NCBI GenBank assembly: GCA_025210515.1
Contig: JAOARM010000004.1
Coordinates: 33,570-97,569, forward strand
DNA: 64,000 bases
Direction: 5' to 3'
Source: Vallitalea sp.
GTDB lineage: Bacteria > Bacillota > Clostridia > Lachnospirales > Vallitaleaceae
Part shown: one piece after another, positions 24,954-33,775 of the stretch
Numbering within the stretch: the first letter of the stretch is position 1
How the letters are laid out: each line of letters begins with the position of its first letter
The notes under the pieces: model-generated
Told to the model about the DNA's origin: nothing
The model's database searches: none
The model's input: only the letters and a program-made list of their open reading frames with translations
Translations under genes and position numbers: made by a program

Positions 24954-26237
24954 ATGACAGTTTTATATTATGATTGTTTTGCTGGTATTAGTGGAGATAT
25001 GAATTTAGGAGCATTAGTAGATTTGGGAGTAGATCAAAACTACTTAATTAATACTTTAAATAAATTATCAATACGTGATGAGTTTAAGTTAGAAGTTAAT
25101 AAAAAACAGAAGATGGGTATTGAAGGAACTAAAGTTGATGTTATATTGGATAATGAACATGAACACCAACATGACCATGAACATAAACATAAACATAAAC
25201 ATGACCATGAACATCAACACGAACATAAAGATGAACATAAGCATCAACATGAACATAATCATGAGCATAGAAATTTAGAAAGTATAAGAAGAATTATCAA
25301 TGAAGCTACATTTAATGATAATATTAAAAAGATTAGTTTGAATATGTTTATGGAAGTAGCTAAAGCAGAAGCCAAAGTACATGGAAAAAGTATTGAAGAA
25401 GTACATTTTCATGAAGTTGGTGCAGTAGATTCTATAGTAGATATTGTTGGAGCTGCAATATGTTTAGATTATTTGAAAGTTGATAAAGTTATGGCTTCTA
25501 CTGTTGAATTAGGAGGCGGATTTGTTAGATGTGCACACGGAACTATACCTGTACCTGCACCAGCAACTGTAGAAATTCTAAAGAATGTCCCAGTTCATAT
25601 AGGAAAGGTGGATTTTGAAACAACTACACCAACTGGAGCCGCAATACTAAAATCAACTGTAAGTGAGTTTTCTGATAATATTGATTTTAATATTATTAAA
25701 ACTGGATATGGTCTTGGAACTAAAGACTTTAATATTCCTAATGTAGTAAGAGTATTTTTAGGAGAAGAAGTACATTCTAATAAAACAAAATTAATTACTG
25801 AAAAGCAAATTATGATAGAAGTTAATATTGATGATATGAATCCAGAACTATATTCATTTATTGAAAATAAATTATTTGAAAATGGTGCATTAGATGTTTA
25901 TAAAACTAATATTATTATGAAAAAAGGACGCCCAGCAGTAAAACTAAGTGTTCTAGTAGATAATGATAATTTAGATATAATAGAAGAAATATTATTTACT
26001 GAAACATCAACTTTAGGAATTAGAGAATATGAAATTGAAAAGAAAATGTTAAGTAGAGAATTTGATAAAATTAATACTAAATATGGTGAAATATCAATTA
26101 AAAAAGGCTTATTAAACAATGAAGTAATTAAAACAAAACCAGAATATGAAGATTGTAAAGCTATAGCAGAAAAATATAATATTCCTATAAAAGATGTGTA
26201 TAAGGAAATCTTAAAATGCGAGTGTAAGGAGGCATAA
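24954..26237 (+). CDS. larC: LarC, nickel insertion enzyme for the pincer cofactor
   Basis: This 427-residue LarC protein inserts nickel into the dithio-pyridinium nucleotide using CTP in characterised systems. YYDCFAGISGDMNLGALVDLG at the N-terminus and HFHEVGAVDSIVDIVG are family motifs. A His-rich linker with about 20 His alternating with Glu, Lys, Gln and Asp covers roughly residues 67-105 and probably stores or chelates Ni. In Lactobacillus the protein is made from two reading frames by frameshifting; here it is one continuous frame. The second of two adjacent ATGs (24951, 24954) is better spaced from AGGAGG. Confidence 0.93.
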   Translation: MTVLYYDCFAGISGDMNLGALVDLGVDQNYLINTLNKLSIRDEFKLEVNKKQKMGIEGTKVDVILDNEHEHQHDHEHKHKHKHDHEHQHEHKDEHKHQHEHNHEHRNLESIRRIINEATFNDNIKKISLNMFMEVAKAEAKVHGKSIEEVHFHEVGAVDSIVDIVGAAICLDYLKVDKVMASTVELGGGFVRCAHGTIPVPAPATVEILKNVPVHIGKVDFETTTPTGAAILKSTVSEFSDNIDFNIIKTGYGLGTKDFNIPNVVRVFLGEEVHSNKTKLITEKQIMIEVNIDDMNPELYSFIENKLFENGALDVYKTNIIMKKGRPAVKLSVLVDNDNLDIIEEILFTETSTLGIREYEIEKKMLSREFDKINTKYGEISIKKGLLNNEVIKTKPEYEDCKAIAEKYNIPIKDVYKEILKCECKEA

Positions 26238-26239
26238 TT

Positions 26240-26986
26240 ATGAACGAAAATAACATTAAAGATATTTTAAGTGCAGTAAAAGACAATGAGCTATCAATAG
26301 ATGATGCAATAAAAGAGTTCAAAGAATTACCTTTTACAGATTTAGGATTTGCTAAGATTGATAATCACAGAGAAATTAGGGTAGGATATCCAGAAGTTAT
26401 TTATTGCGAAGGAAAAACAGTAGAACAAGTTAGAGAAATAATTAAGTTTATGTTAACTAAAAACAATAATATATTAGCTACTAGAGCAACTAAAGAAATG
26501 TATGAAGCAGTTAAAGACCTAAATCCCCTAATTAGATATAATGAATTAGGAAGAGTCATTACTGCTAAGATTAAGCCAGTAGAAGAAACTAAAAGCTATA
26601 TTGCTATCGTTTCAGCGGGAACCTCTGATCTTAGTGTAGTAGAAGAAGCAAAAGAGACTGCATTAATTCTTGGGAATAAGGTTAAAGTAATTACTGATGT
26701 TGGTGTAGCTGGAATACACAGACTATTTGCTAGGCTGGAAGAGATTAGAGCGGCTAAAGTTGTAATAGTAGCTGCAGGAATGGAAGGTGCATTAGGTAGC
26801 GTTCTAGGCGGACTTGTTGATAAACCAGTTATTGCTGTACCTACAAGTGTTGGCTATGGAGCGAATTTTAACGGTTTATCAGCATTATTATCAATGTTAA
26901 ATAGCTGTGCAAGTGGTGTAAGTGTTGTTAATATTGATAATGGTTTTGGTGCGGCTTATAATGCTAGTATGATTAATAAACTATAA
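26240..26986 (+). CDS. larB: LarB, pyridinium-3,5-bisthiocarboxylate pathway carboxylase
   Basis: This 248-residue protein is LarB, which carboxylates and hydrolyses nicotinic acid adenine dinucleotide, the first step of nickel pincer synthesis. The N-terminal half has the LarB-specific region LGFAKIDNHREIRVGYPEVIYCEGKT. The C-terminal half is AIR-carboxylase-like (PurE fold), with SAGTSDLSVVEEA, AAGMEGALGSVLGGL and VPTSVGYGANFNGLSALLSMLNSCASG. It starts two bases after the larC stop with GGAGG overlapping the end of larC. Last gene of the operon. Confidence 0.94.
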   Translation: MNENNIKDILSAVKDNELSIDDAIKEFKELPFTDLGFAKIDNHREIRVGYPEVIYCEGKTVEQVREIIKFMLTKNNNILATRATKEMYEAVKDLNPLIRYNELGRVITAKIKPVEETKSYIAIVSAGTSDLSVVEEAKETALILGNKVKVITDVGVAGIHRLFARLEEIRAAKVVIVAAGMEGALGSVLGGLVDKPVIAVPTSVGYGANFNGLSALLSMLNSCASGVSVVNIDNGFGAAYNASMINKL

Positions 26987-27080
26987 TTGTTTTTAATTAA
27001 TTTACAAGTAGATTTAAAAATAATTAATACATGTATGATTATTTATAAATTAAAGTGTTTAAACAATTAATATATAATAC

Positions 27081-27131
27081 AAAAGAGATATTGAAATAGA
27101 ATTAATAGTTCTATATTAATACTCTTTTTTT
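27081..27131 (+). terminator. Probable terminator of the lar operon
   Basis: AAAAGAG near 27081 can pair with CTCTTTTTT at 27123-27131 through an imperfect stem whose middle includes AATAGAA and TTCTAT. A run of T follows. The rest of the gap between 26987 and 27220 is AT-rich without clear signals. Confidence 0.5.
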
Positions 27132-27220
27132 ACTATAGCTAGTACTTGTAAATAAAAATATAAATATAAGTTTCATATATAAGGCTTTGATGATATAATA
27201 ACTTGATGAGAGGTGATTAA

Positions 27221-27631
27221 ATGAAAATAGCAGTTATAGATGGACAAGGTGGGGGAATTGGTAAAGCAATAATCGAAAAACTGTCAAAAGTTATTGATAA
27301 TGATGTAGAAATAATTGCTTTAGGTACAAATTCTGCTGCCACAACAGGAATGATTAAAGCTGGTGCTAAAACTGGTGCAACAGGAGAAAATGCAATTAAA
27401 GTAACAAGTAAAAAAGTTGATGTTATTGTTGGTCCAATAGCTATTATGGTTGTTGATTCTATGATGGGAGAAATAACATCAATAATAGCTAATTCCGTAT
27501 CTACTAGTGATGCAATAAAAATATTAGTACCATTAAATAGGTGTAATATGATTGTTGCAGGTATTAGAGATAAGAAATTAAATGAATTAATTGAAGCAAC
27601 TATTAATGAAATATTAGATTATCTAAAATAA
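27221..27631 (+). CDS. DUF3842 family protein
   Basis: This 136-residue protein begins with KIAVIDGQGGGIGKAIIEKL, a Rossmann-like glycine-rich loop, and continues with IALGTNSAATTGMIKAGA and VDVIVGPIAIM. The pattern fits DUF3842, a small family common in Clostridia with no known function. It has its own AGAGGTG ribosome-binding site. It ends 3 bases before the converging response regulator gene. A link to the lar operon is only positional. Confidence 0.75.
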   Translation: MKIAVIDGQGGGIGKAIIEKLSKVIDNDVEIIALGTNSAATTGMIKAGAKTGATGENAIKVTSKKVDVIVGPIAIMVVDSMMGEITSIIANSVSTSDAIKILVPLNRCNMIVAGIRDKKLNELIEATINEILDYLK

Positions 27632-27634
27632 TAT

Positions 27635-29236
27635 TTATCTATAATTCTTTCTATATTCTCCAGGTGTTATATGATAATATTTCTTAAAAACATATGAAAA
27701 ATGCTTTACACTAATATATCCAACTTTTTTTGAAATTGTATCTAGTGTAAAAGATTTGTTTTTTAACAAATTAATAGAATGTTTTAATCTAACTTCTGTT
27801 AAAAATTTAATATATGATTTGCCTTCTGATTTATGAAATAAGTTACTAAGATACGAAGAAGATACACATAATTTATCAGCAATTAATGATAAGCTAATTG
27901 GATCCATATAATGATTATGTATATATTGTTTAGTTTGATCTACAAGTAAATTTTCATCACAACAAACATTTGTATTTACTCTATTAGAAATACAAATACT
28001 AGTTATTTGCTTAATTAGTAAACAAATATTTTTTGAATCATTATAAGTATTATTTGAGTTTGAAAGAAGTAAGTATATCTCATTATTAATAGTCTCCTTA
28101 AAATGAATAGATAATTTTATTTGTTGAACTATATAATTAAGTGCTATTTGCAAACAATGTTGATCTATTTTTTCGAATAAAAATATACCTATGTTATTAG
28201 AAACTACATCTATGTTCATTATGTCATTACTATGAATTGAGTATATTAAGTTAGTTATATAACTATGTAGTAGATTAATTTCATTTTCATATAAATTATC
28301 ACAGTATACTTTGATGAAGTTAGTATCATAATTAAATAGTGATTGTAGAAAAGCTTTTTTTGCATTATTATATGAAGTATTTATTTGTAATAGTTCATTT
28401 TCAGTTGAACCAGCTAAACAATATATATTTAACTTGGTTTCTTCAAAATAAATTTTTTGTATTGAGTTATAAGTATCTTCTATAACAGCATGCATATTAT
28501 CTGTTTCTGATAAAGGAATTAATAATACAGTATTTTCCTCTGAATCAATAAATACTTTGATAGAAGATGTTGAAGCATATTTCTTAGCCGTATTATAAAG
28601 AAGCAAATTCAATAATGTCAGATTAGAAAGATCTATATTATTTTCAAGAAGTATATTCTCTGTAACTTGTAGAATTACAGTTACGCACTCTGCTTCTATT
28701 ATATTAATATTTAGATCATATAACACAGGATATAGAGATTGTATCTCAATATGAGAACTTGTTATTATCGCCTTCAAAAATTTCTCGGTTATTTCTTCTT
28801 TGTACTTTTTTGAAGCAATCATTAAATGATTATATTTTGATTGTTCACATATGTTTTCATGACATTTTTTTGCAACTGTGTTAAGTACTGTTTTTAATTC
28901 ATCATTAATAATTGGTTTTAATAAATAATTGCTAACGTTATATTTCATAGCATCTTTAGCATAATTGAATTCTCCATAACCAGATAATATTATACATTGA
29001 ATATCTGGATATAGATTATATATCTGCTTACATAATTCTAGTCCGTCCATTTCCGGCATCTTAATATCTGTTAATACCAAATCAACTAAATTACAGCTTA
29101 ATATGTCAAGAGCCTCAGTTCCATTCATTGCTTCTCCTACTATTTCCCATTGTTCACATAACGTTGGAATTATATTTTTTAGAAAAGTTCTCGTTAATTG
29201 TTCGTCATCAACTATTAATAATTTTAATTTATCCAT
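27635..29236 (-). CDS. YesN-type response regulator with AraC DNA-binding domain
   Basis: This 533-residue response regulator has an N-terminal receiver domain (KLLIVDDEQ; phosphoacceptor Asp57 in LVLTDIKMPEMDG), a long divergent middle region, and a C-terminal AraC-type double helix-turn-helix (LSLIADKLCVSSSYLSNLFHKSEG, later KKVGYISVKHFSYVFKKYYHITPGEYRK). It pairs with the YesM-like kinase, whose gene it overlaps by 8 bases, and presumably activates the divergent ABC transporter and glucanase genes. The ATG at 29236 follows GGAGGTT; an upstream codon at 29251 is less likely. Confidence 0.93.
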   Translation of the reverse strand: MDKLKLLIVDDEQLTRTFLKNIIPTLCEQWEIVGEAMNGTEALDILSCNLVDLVLTDIKMPEMDGLELCKQIYNLYPDIQCIILSGYGEFNYAKDAMKYNVSNYLLKPIINDELKTVLNTVAKKCHENICEQSKYNHLMIASKKYKEEITEKFLKAIITSSHIEIQSLYPVLYDLNINIIEAECVTVILQVTENILLENNIDLSNLTLLNLLLYNTAKKYASTSSIKVFIDSEENTVLLIPLSETDNMHAVIEDTYNSIQKIYFEETKLNIYCLAGSTENELLQINTSYNNAKKAFLQSLFNYDTNFIKVYCDNLYENEINLLHSYITNLIYSIHSNDIMNIDVVSNNIGIFLFEKIDQHCLQIALNYIVQQIKLSIHFKETINNEIYLLLSNSNNTYNDSKNICLLIKQITSICISNRVNTNVCCDENLLVDQTKQYIHNHYMDPISLSLIADKLCVSSSYLSNLFHKSEGKSYIKFLTEVRLKHSINLLKNKSFTLDTISKKVGYISVKHFSYVFKKYYHITPGEYRKNYR

Positions 29237-31052
29237 AATTAACCTCCTCAATAGGTGTTTTAGGAAGTATAACTTTCACAGTAGTTCCTACACCCTCTTC
29301 ACTATCAACCATAAGACCATATTGATTTCCGTATTTTATTTTTATACGTTTATTTACATTAATTAATGCAATTCCATTTCCTTTTTTGGTAAGGTTAAAA
29401 TCTGATGTTATTTGTTTTTCTAGTAATAGTTTTGCTCTTATTAATTCTAGTGTTTTATTATTCATGCCTACTCCATTATCTCTAATTATAAAAGCAATAT
29501 TAGTATCTTCTACACAGCTTGATATATATATTGTAGTTGTATCTTTTTTTGCTTCACAACCATGAATTACAGAGTTTTCAACAATTGGTTGTAATAATAA
29601 AGAAGGAATAATATAATCATTATAAGATTCATCAACATCAATATTATAATCTAATCTATCGGTGTATCTGTTCTTTTGAATTGTTAAATATGCGTCTAGT
29701 AAATCAAGTTCTGTAGCAACAGGAATTTCTTTATCTAGGTGAGTAAGTCCTCGCAAAATTATACTTAATTTATTAATATTAGTGACAGCTTGTTCTAAGG
29801 AATTAGATTGCACTAACATACTAATCATATTAAGTGTATTATAAATAAAATGTGGTTGAATTTGGCTAAATAGTGAACTTATCTGTGCCTCCTTTTGCAG
29901 ATACTTTGCTTCATATATTTGGTGAACTAATATATCGTTTTTATGAAACATATTTCTTAGTTCACTAACCATCTCATTCAGCGATGTTGATAAGTACCCT
30001 AATTCATCATTAGAGTCTACATTGAATACTACGTTTAGATTTCCTTTTCTGATTTTATGTATATTATGTACGATTTTATTTAGAGGTCTTAGATACATAT
30101 TAAGATAAAATATAATTACTAATATTGAAAATAAGAAACATATTAACGCAACTAGGAAAGCACTATTTCTAACATTAATAATTTTATCATTGATAGTAGC
30201 TAAAGAAGTAACGCCTATTATAGTCCAGTTAGCGTATTCTATATTTGTATAGTTTATTAGATAGTGTTTATTATTGAACTTTATTATATTTAATAGATTA
30301 CTATTATTCTGAGCCTTAGAATATACATCAGCACATTCATTATCATTAAGTGAAGGCACATTAGAGAAAATAGTTTTATGATTTGAGTCAATAATAAAGA
30401 CTCCTCCGCCTTTTCCAAAATTAACTTTGTTACAAATGTCACTAATACCAGAATAATTAGCATCTACTTTAATTACGCCTAATGACTTGTTGGTATTTTT
30501 GGTGCTTTTTAGAGAACTTACAATTGATAGAACAATGTTTTTAGGATTTTCAATTATTTCTTCCAAATGAGCTGATATAAATATAGGTTCTGTTTTACTA
30601 AGTGACTCTTGATACCATCTAAAGTTATTAAAATCTAAATCTCTAGCAATAGTTGATGGTATTCGTTCACCTTTATATATTTTGTCAGTCAGAATGAATA
30701 CTCTTAATATATCATTTCTAGGAATAATTAATATCTGTTCAAGAAAATCTTCTATAGTTCTAGTTTTATAGAGAGTCTGTAAATCAGAATCATCAGTGCT
30801 TTTTTCTAATGCATCCATTACTTGTTGATTATAATATGGAGATAAAGATAACCGATACAAATCATCTAAATAAGTCTGTATATTTAATCCTGTCATATCT
30901 ACAATTTGTTGAACTTTTTCTGATGATTGCTTCATTATACTTGTACTATATTTATTAAATGAGAAAAATGAAATTAATAATATAGATAACAAAGTAATTA
31001 ATGCAGTACTTATAAACAATTTTAATGAAAAAGTCCAACGTAATTTATTCAT
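29229..31052 (-). CDS. YesM-type sensor histidine kinase
   Basis: This 607-residue membrane sensor has a first membrane helix at residues 10-31, an extracytoplasmic dCache/Cache-like sensor to about 295, and a second helix at 298-320. A HAMP segment follows (RPLNKIVHNIHKIRKGNLNVVF), then a His_kinase domain with His401 in SQIQPHFIYNTLNM. The HATPase domain has IIPSLLLQPIVENSVIHG and IRDNGVGMN. Such kinases sense extracellular oligosaccharides directly or through the binding protein. It is divergent from the ABC operon, which it probably controls. Confidence 0.93.
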   Translation of the reverse strand: MNKLRWTFSLKLFISTALITLLSILLISFFSFNKYSTSIMKQSSEKVQQIVDMTGLNIQTYLDDLYRLSLSPYYNQQVMDALEKSTDDSDLQTLYKTRTIEDFLEQILIIPRNDILRVFILTDKIYKGERIPSTIARDLDFNNFRWYQESLSKTEPIFISAHLEEIIENPKNIVLSIVSSLKSTKNTNKSLGVIKVDANYSGISDICNKVNFGKGGGVFIIDSNHKTIFSNVPSLNDNECADVYSKAQNNSNLLNIIKFNNKHYLINYTNIEYANWTIIGVTSLATINDKIINVRNSAFLVALICFLFSILVIIFYLNMYLRPLNKIVHNIHKIRKGNLNVVFNVDSNDELGYLSTSLNEMVSELRNMFHKNDILVHQIYEAKYLQKEAQISSLFSQIQPHFIYNTLNMISMLVQSNSLEQAVTNINKLSIILRGLTHLDKEIPVATELDLLDAYLTIQKNRYTDRLDYNIDVDESYNDYIIPSLLLQPIVENSVIHGCEAKKDTTTIYISSCVEDTNIAFIIRDNGVGMNNKTLELIRAKLLLEKQITSDFNLTKKGNGIALINVNKRIKIKYGNQYGLMVDSEEGVGTTVKVILPKTPIEEVNYG

Positions 31053-31128
31053 TTTTATATTACTCCTATATGATATTTGTTTTATTCACAAATCTATTAT
31101 ACCATTTAATTATATATTTGTAAGATAT

Positions 31129-31275
31129 ATATAAAAAAATAATACCTATATCTAAAAACTTAGGTATTTATTTTTGGTTAATAACATTATACAATAAATA
31201 TGTAATTAATGAAGGAAAATTAAAAATAAACAATCATTTTATTGTGTTGTTCGACAAAAAACAACAATTTTTAAT
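31129..31275 (+). promoter_or_regulatory. Divergent control region with two hairpins before the ABC operon
   Basis: An imperfect stem with ACCTA/TAGGT and flanking AAT/ATT repeats lies at about 31140-31175 and is followed by T-rich DNA. A second stem (TGTTGTT near 31245, AACAACA near 31260) is followed by TTTTT, ending about 30 bases before the binding-protein start. The second one is terminator-like and could be an attenuator in the leader. The region also must hold the target site of the response regulator, which I cannot identify. Confidence 0.3.
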
Positions 31276-31305
31276 TTCCTAAAAAATGAAACGGGGGAAA
31301 CATTT

Positions 31306-32652
31306 ATGAAGAAATTTATTTCTATGTTACTAATTTTGATGATGACTATTTCATTAATTGGATGCGGAGAGGAAAAAGATACTATTAGTGATGTTGATCC
31401 AGATAATGATAGTAATCAAGTAACAGAAAATGACAAAGAGCCTGAAACTGAAAAAAAACCAGTTCATATTAAGCTCTTTACAGGTAAAGTTGAAACAGTA
31501 GATTTATTAAATGAGATTATTAAAGAATTTAATGAATCACATCCAGATATCGTAGTTGAACAAGAATTTCAAAAAGATGCAAGTAATGTAATTAAAGTTA
31601 AGTTTGCATCTGGTGATGTTCCAGATATAACTACTGTCGTTACACAAGAATACATAGATCAACAAAAATATTTAGATTTTTCTAATGAAGATTGGTGGGA
31701 TAGAATACAACCAGCAATAAAAGATATGTGTACAGACGTTAAAAGCGGTAAGCAATATAGAGTTGCAAGTAATATGACTATGGCAGGATTATTTTACAAT
31801 AAAGCTATATTTGAAGAATTAGAATTAAGTGAACCAAAAACATGGGAAGAATTTGAAGAAAATCTAACAAAGATTAAAGAAAGCAAACCTGATGTTGCAC
31901 CATTTTTTATGGGAGGTAAAGATTCTTGGATGTTAGGTCATTTAATAGAATTTATGGCACACGGTGTTGTAAAACAAAAATATGGTGTTACAGATTCTAA
32001 AAAAGCATTATTAGCTAATGATGATGAAAAACTTCAATTTGGAGCTGAAGGTGGACCAATGGATAGTTTTGGTGCATGTATATTAAGCTTGAAAGAAAAA
32101 GAATTATTTAATAAAGATTTTATTACAGCAACTTATGATAATCAAATCGAAGCTTTTGCTAATGGAGAAGCAGCAGTAATTAGTCAAGGTATGTGGGCAC
32201 TTGGTGGCATCTTAGAAAAGAGTCCTGATATGGCTGACAATATTGGATTTATGCCTTATCCATCAATTGTTGAAGGAACAAACCCTGTTATATTAAGTGC
32301 GGAAGATTCTGCTTATGCTATTACTTCTGAATCTAAATATCCAGAAGAAGCAAAAATGTTCTTAGATTATTTATTTAAAGCTGAGAATCTAAAAAGATAC
32401 AGTGAATTCGTTAAATCTCCATGTGCATTTACTGATGTTGATGCAGATTGGGGTCCAATTAAAGATGAAGTAAATAAAGCTCTAGGTAATGGAGTGAATA
32501 TTGGATTCACTAATGAAAGTCCTTCTGGCTTCTCTGGTGATGATGCAGGTAGAATGGTTCAAGAGTTATATGCAGGACAATATAAAACTTCAATTGACTT
32601 TGCAAAAGCATATAAAGAAGTTTGGGATAAAGCATGGAATGCATCAAATTAG
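31306..32652 (+). CDS. CUT1 ABC transporter sugar-binding lipoprotein
   Basis: This 448-residue extracellular solute-binding protein (family 1) has a lipoprotein signal with lipobox LIGC (Cys near residue 20) and a charged linker. The mature domain has VHIKLFTGKVETVDLLNEIIKEFNESHPDIVVE and NGEAAVISQGMWALGGI, typical for oligosaccharide receptors. The next genes encode its permeases and GH66 enzymes, so isomalto-oligosaccharides or cyclic isomaltosaccharides are likely ligands (inference). No ATPase gene is in the operon; as usual for CUT1 systems in Firmicutes, a shared MsmX-type ATPase elsewhere is expected. Confidence 0.92.
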   Translation: MKKFISMLLILMMTISLIGCGEEKDTISDVDPDNDSNQVTENDKEPETEKKPVHIKLFTGKVETVDLLNEIIKEFNESHPDIVVEQEFQKDASNVIKVKFASGDVPDITTVVTQEYIDQQKYLDFSNEDWWDRIQPAIKDMCTDVKSGKQYRVASNMTMAGLFYNKAIFEELELSEPKTWEEFEENLTKIKESKPDVAPFFMGGKDSWMLGHLIEFMAHGVVKQKYGVTDSKKALLANDDEKLQFGAEGGPMDSFGACILSLKEKELFNKDFITATYDNQIEAFANGEAAVISQGMWALGGILEKSPDMADNIGFMPYPSIVEGTNPVILSAEDSAYAITSESKYPEEAKMFLDYLFKAENLKRYSEFVKSPCAFTDVDADWGPIKDEVNKALGNGVNIGFTNESPSGFSGDDAGRMVQELYAGQYKTSIDFAKAYKEVWDKAWNASN

Positions 32653-32718
32653 TTGTTAGGTTAAACTTAATTGTAATTTAGTAATTAATCTTATATTTTA
32701 TTTTATCTAATTGAATAA

Positions 32719-32838
32719 GGGGCTGTCTTATAATACATTTTAATGTCAATATATAAAAATATAGACTAGGTTTAGTGGTAAACGAAATCTATCTTTCAAA
32801 ACTTGTAGCGCTAGGAAAATGTATTATAAGACAGTCCC
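32719..32838. mobile_element. 120-bp MITE (copy 2) inside the ABC operon
   Basis: The 23-bp terminal inverted repeats match at 22 of 23 positions: GGGGCTGTCTTATAATACAT plus TTT (32719-32741) and the complementary right end (32816-32838). The interior (ATAGACTAGGTTTAG, then AAATCTATCTTTCAAAA) matches both inner arms of the element at 2061 in reverse orientation, without that element's structured core. It has no coding capacity. It lies between the binding protein and the first permease, and its right end plus the following bases extend the permease reading frame by chance. The transcript would form one long hairpin, which may separate or stabilise the binding-protein mRNA. Confidence 0.85.
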
Positions 32839-32879
32839 TTAATTCTAAATTAATGGAATGTATGTGGAGTGATCGTAAA

Positions 32880-33761
32880 ATGGCATTAAGAAATAAAATA
32901 GTTTCAAAACTACATTACTTTATGATATTACCAGCTTTAATATTGTTTTTTGTGTTTTTTATATATCCATTGTTTAATGGAATTTCACTTAGTTTAACAG
33001 ACTATGATGGTATGACAAGTCCAAAATTCATTGGATTAAAGAATTTTATTGATTTTTTTAAAGATAGTAGAGCAAAAAACGATGTAATAAACACTTTAAT
33101 ATTTGCATTAGGTAGTGCACCATTATTAAATATATTTGGTTTTTTATATGCGTTATTACTTGATAGTAATTTTAGAGGTAAAAGTATTGCAAGAACAATT
33201 ATTTACTTACCAGCAGTAATAAGCCCTCTTATTATGGGGTATATATGGTATTTTATTTTACAACCACAGAGAGGATTTCTATTTGCTATTGCCGAAAAAT
33301 TAGGAGGTGGAATGTCTAATTTTAATTGGTTAGGTAATAGATATATGGCTTTATGGATAATTGTTATAGTTAATGTATGGCAATTCGTAGGTATGACTAT
33401 GGTAGTTTATCTAGCAGGATTACAATCAATACCAGAGGAAATGCATGAAGCTGGGAAAATAGATGGAGCAACTTATAGACAGAGAATCAAGTATATAGTA
33501 CTTCCTATGATGATTCAACCAATTAAAATTAATGTTATTACAAATATAATAGGTTCATTATCTGTTTTTGAAATAATTATGGCACTAACTGAAGGAGGCC
33601 CAGGATATAGTACAGAATCATTAAGTATATATATTATGAGAAAGTGTTATGGTAGTTCTACTGGATATTCAACAGCAGTTGCAATTATTCTATTTATAAT
33701 AATTTTGCTACCTGTGTTGGCTTCTCTAAAAGTTATTAGATCAAAAGAGTATGAAGCATAA
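32880..33761 (+). CDS. CUT1 ABC transporter permease (MalF-type)
   Basis: This 293-residue inner-membrane permease has six predicted helices. The EAA loop for ATPase contact reads EEMHEAGKIDGATYRQRIKYIVLPMM. The reading frame is open upstream to 32775, but that stretch is the MITE; the ATG at 32880 has GTGGAG 9 bases upstream and gives the normal start ALRNKIVSKLHYFMILPALI. It pairs with the next permease. Confidence 0.92.
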   Translation: MALRNKIVSKLHYFMILPALILFFVFFIYPLFNGISLSLTDYDGMTSPKFIGLKNFIDFFKDSRAKNDVINTLIFALGSAPLLNIFGFLYALLLDSNFRGKSIARTIIYLPAVISPLIMGYIWYFILQPQRGFLFAIAEKLGGGMSNFNWLGNRYMALWIIVIVNVWQFVGMTMVVYLAGLQSIPEEMHEAGKIDGATYRQRIKYIVLPMMIQPIKINVITNIIGSLSVFEIIMALTEGGPGYSTESLSIYIMRKCYGSSTGYSTAVAIILFIIILLPVLASLKVIRSKEYEA

Positions 33762-33775
33762 AGGAGGCGAAATAA

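Noticed and set aside
25150..25275. Short-period repeats that resemble a tandem repeat or array
   Set aside because: They encode the His-rich linker of LarC (CAT and CAC codons alternating with GAA, AAA and GAT) and are coding low complexity.
24954..26237. Expected LarC frameshift site
   Set aside because: The frame is continuous through both LarC parts, so no programmed frameshift is needed here.
32775..32879. N-terminal extension of the MalF-type permease frame
   Set aside because: These 35 codons are the MITE and the bases after it. The ATG at 32880 has a proper ribosome-binding site and gives the family-typical N-terminus.
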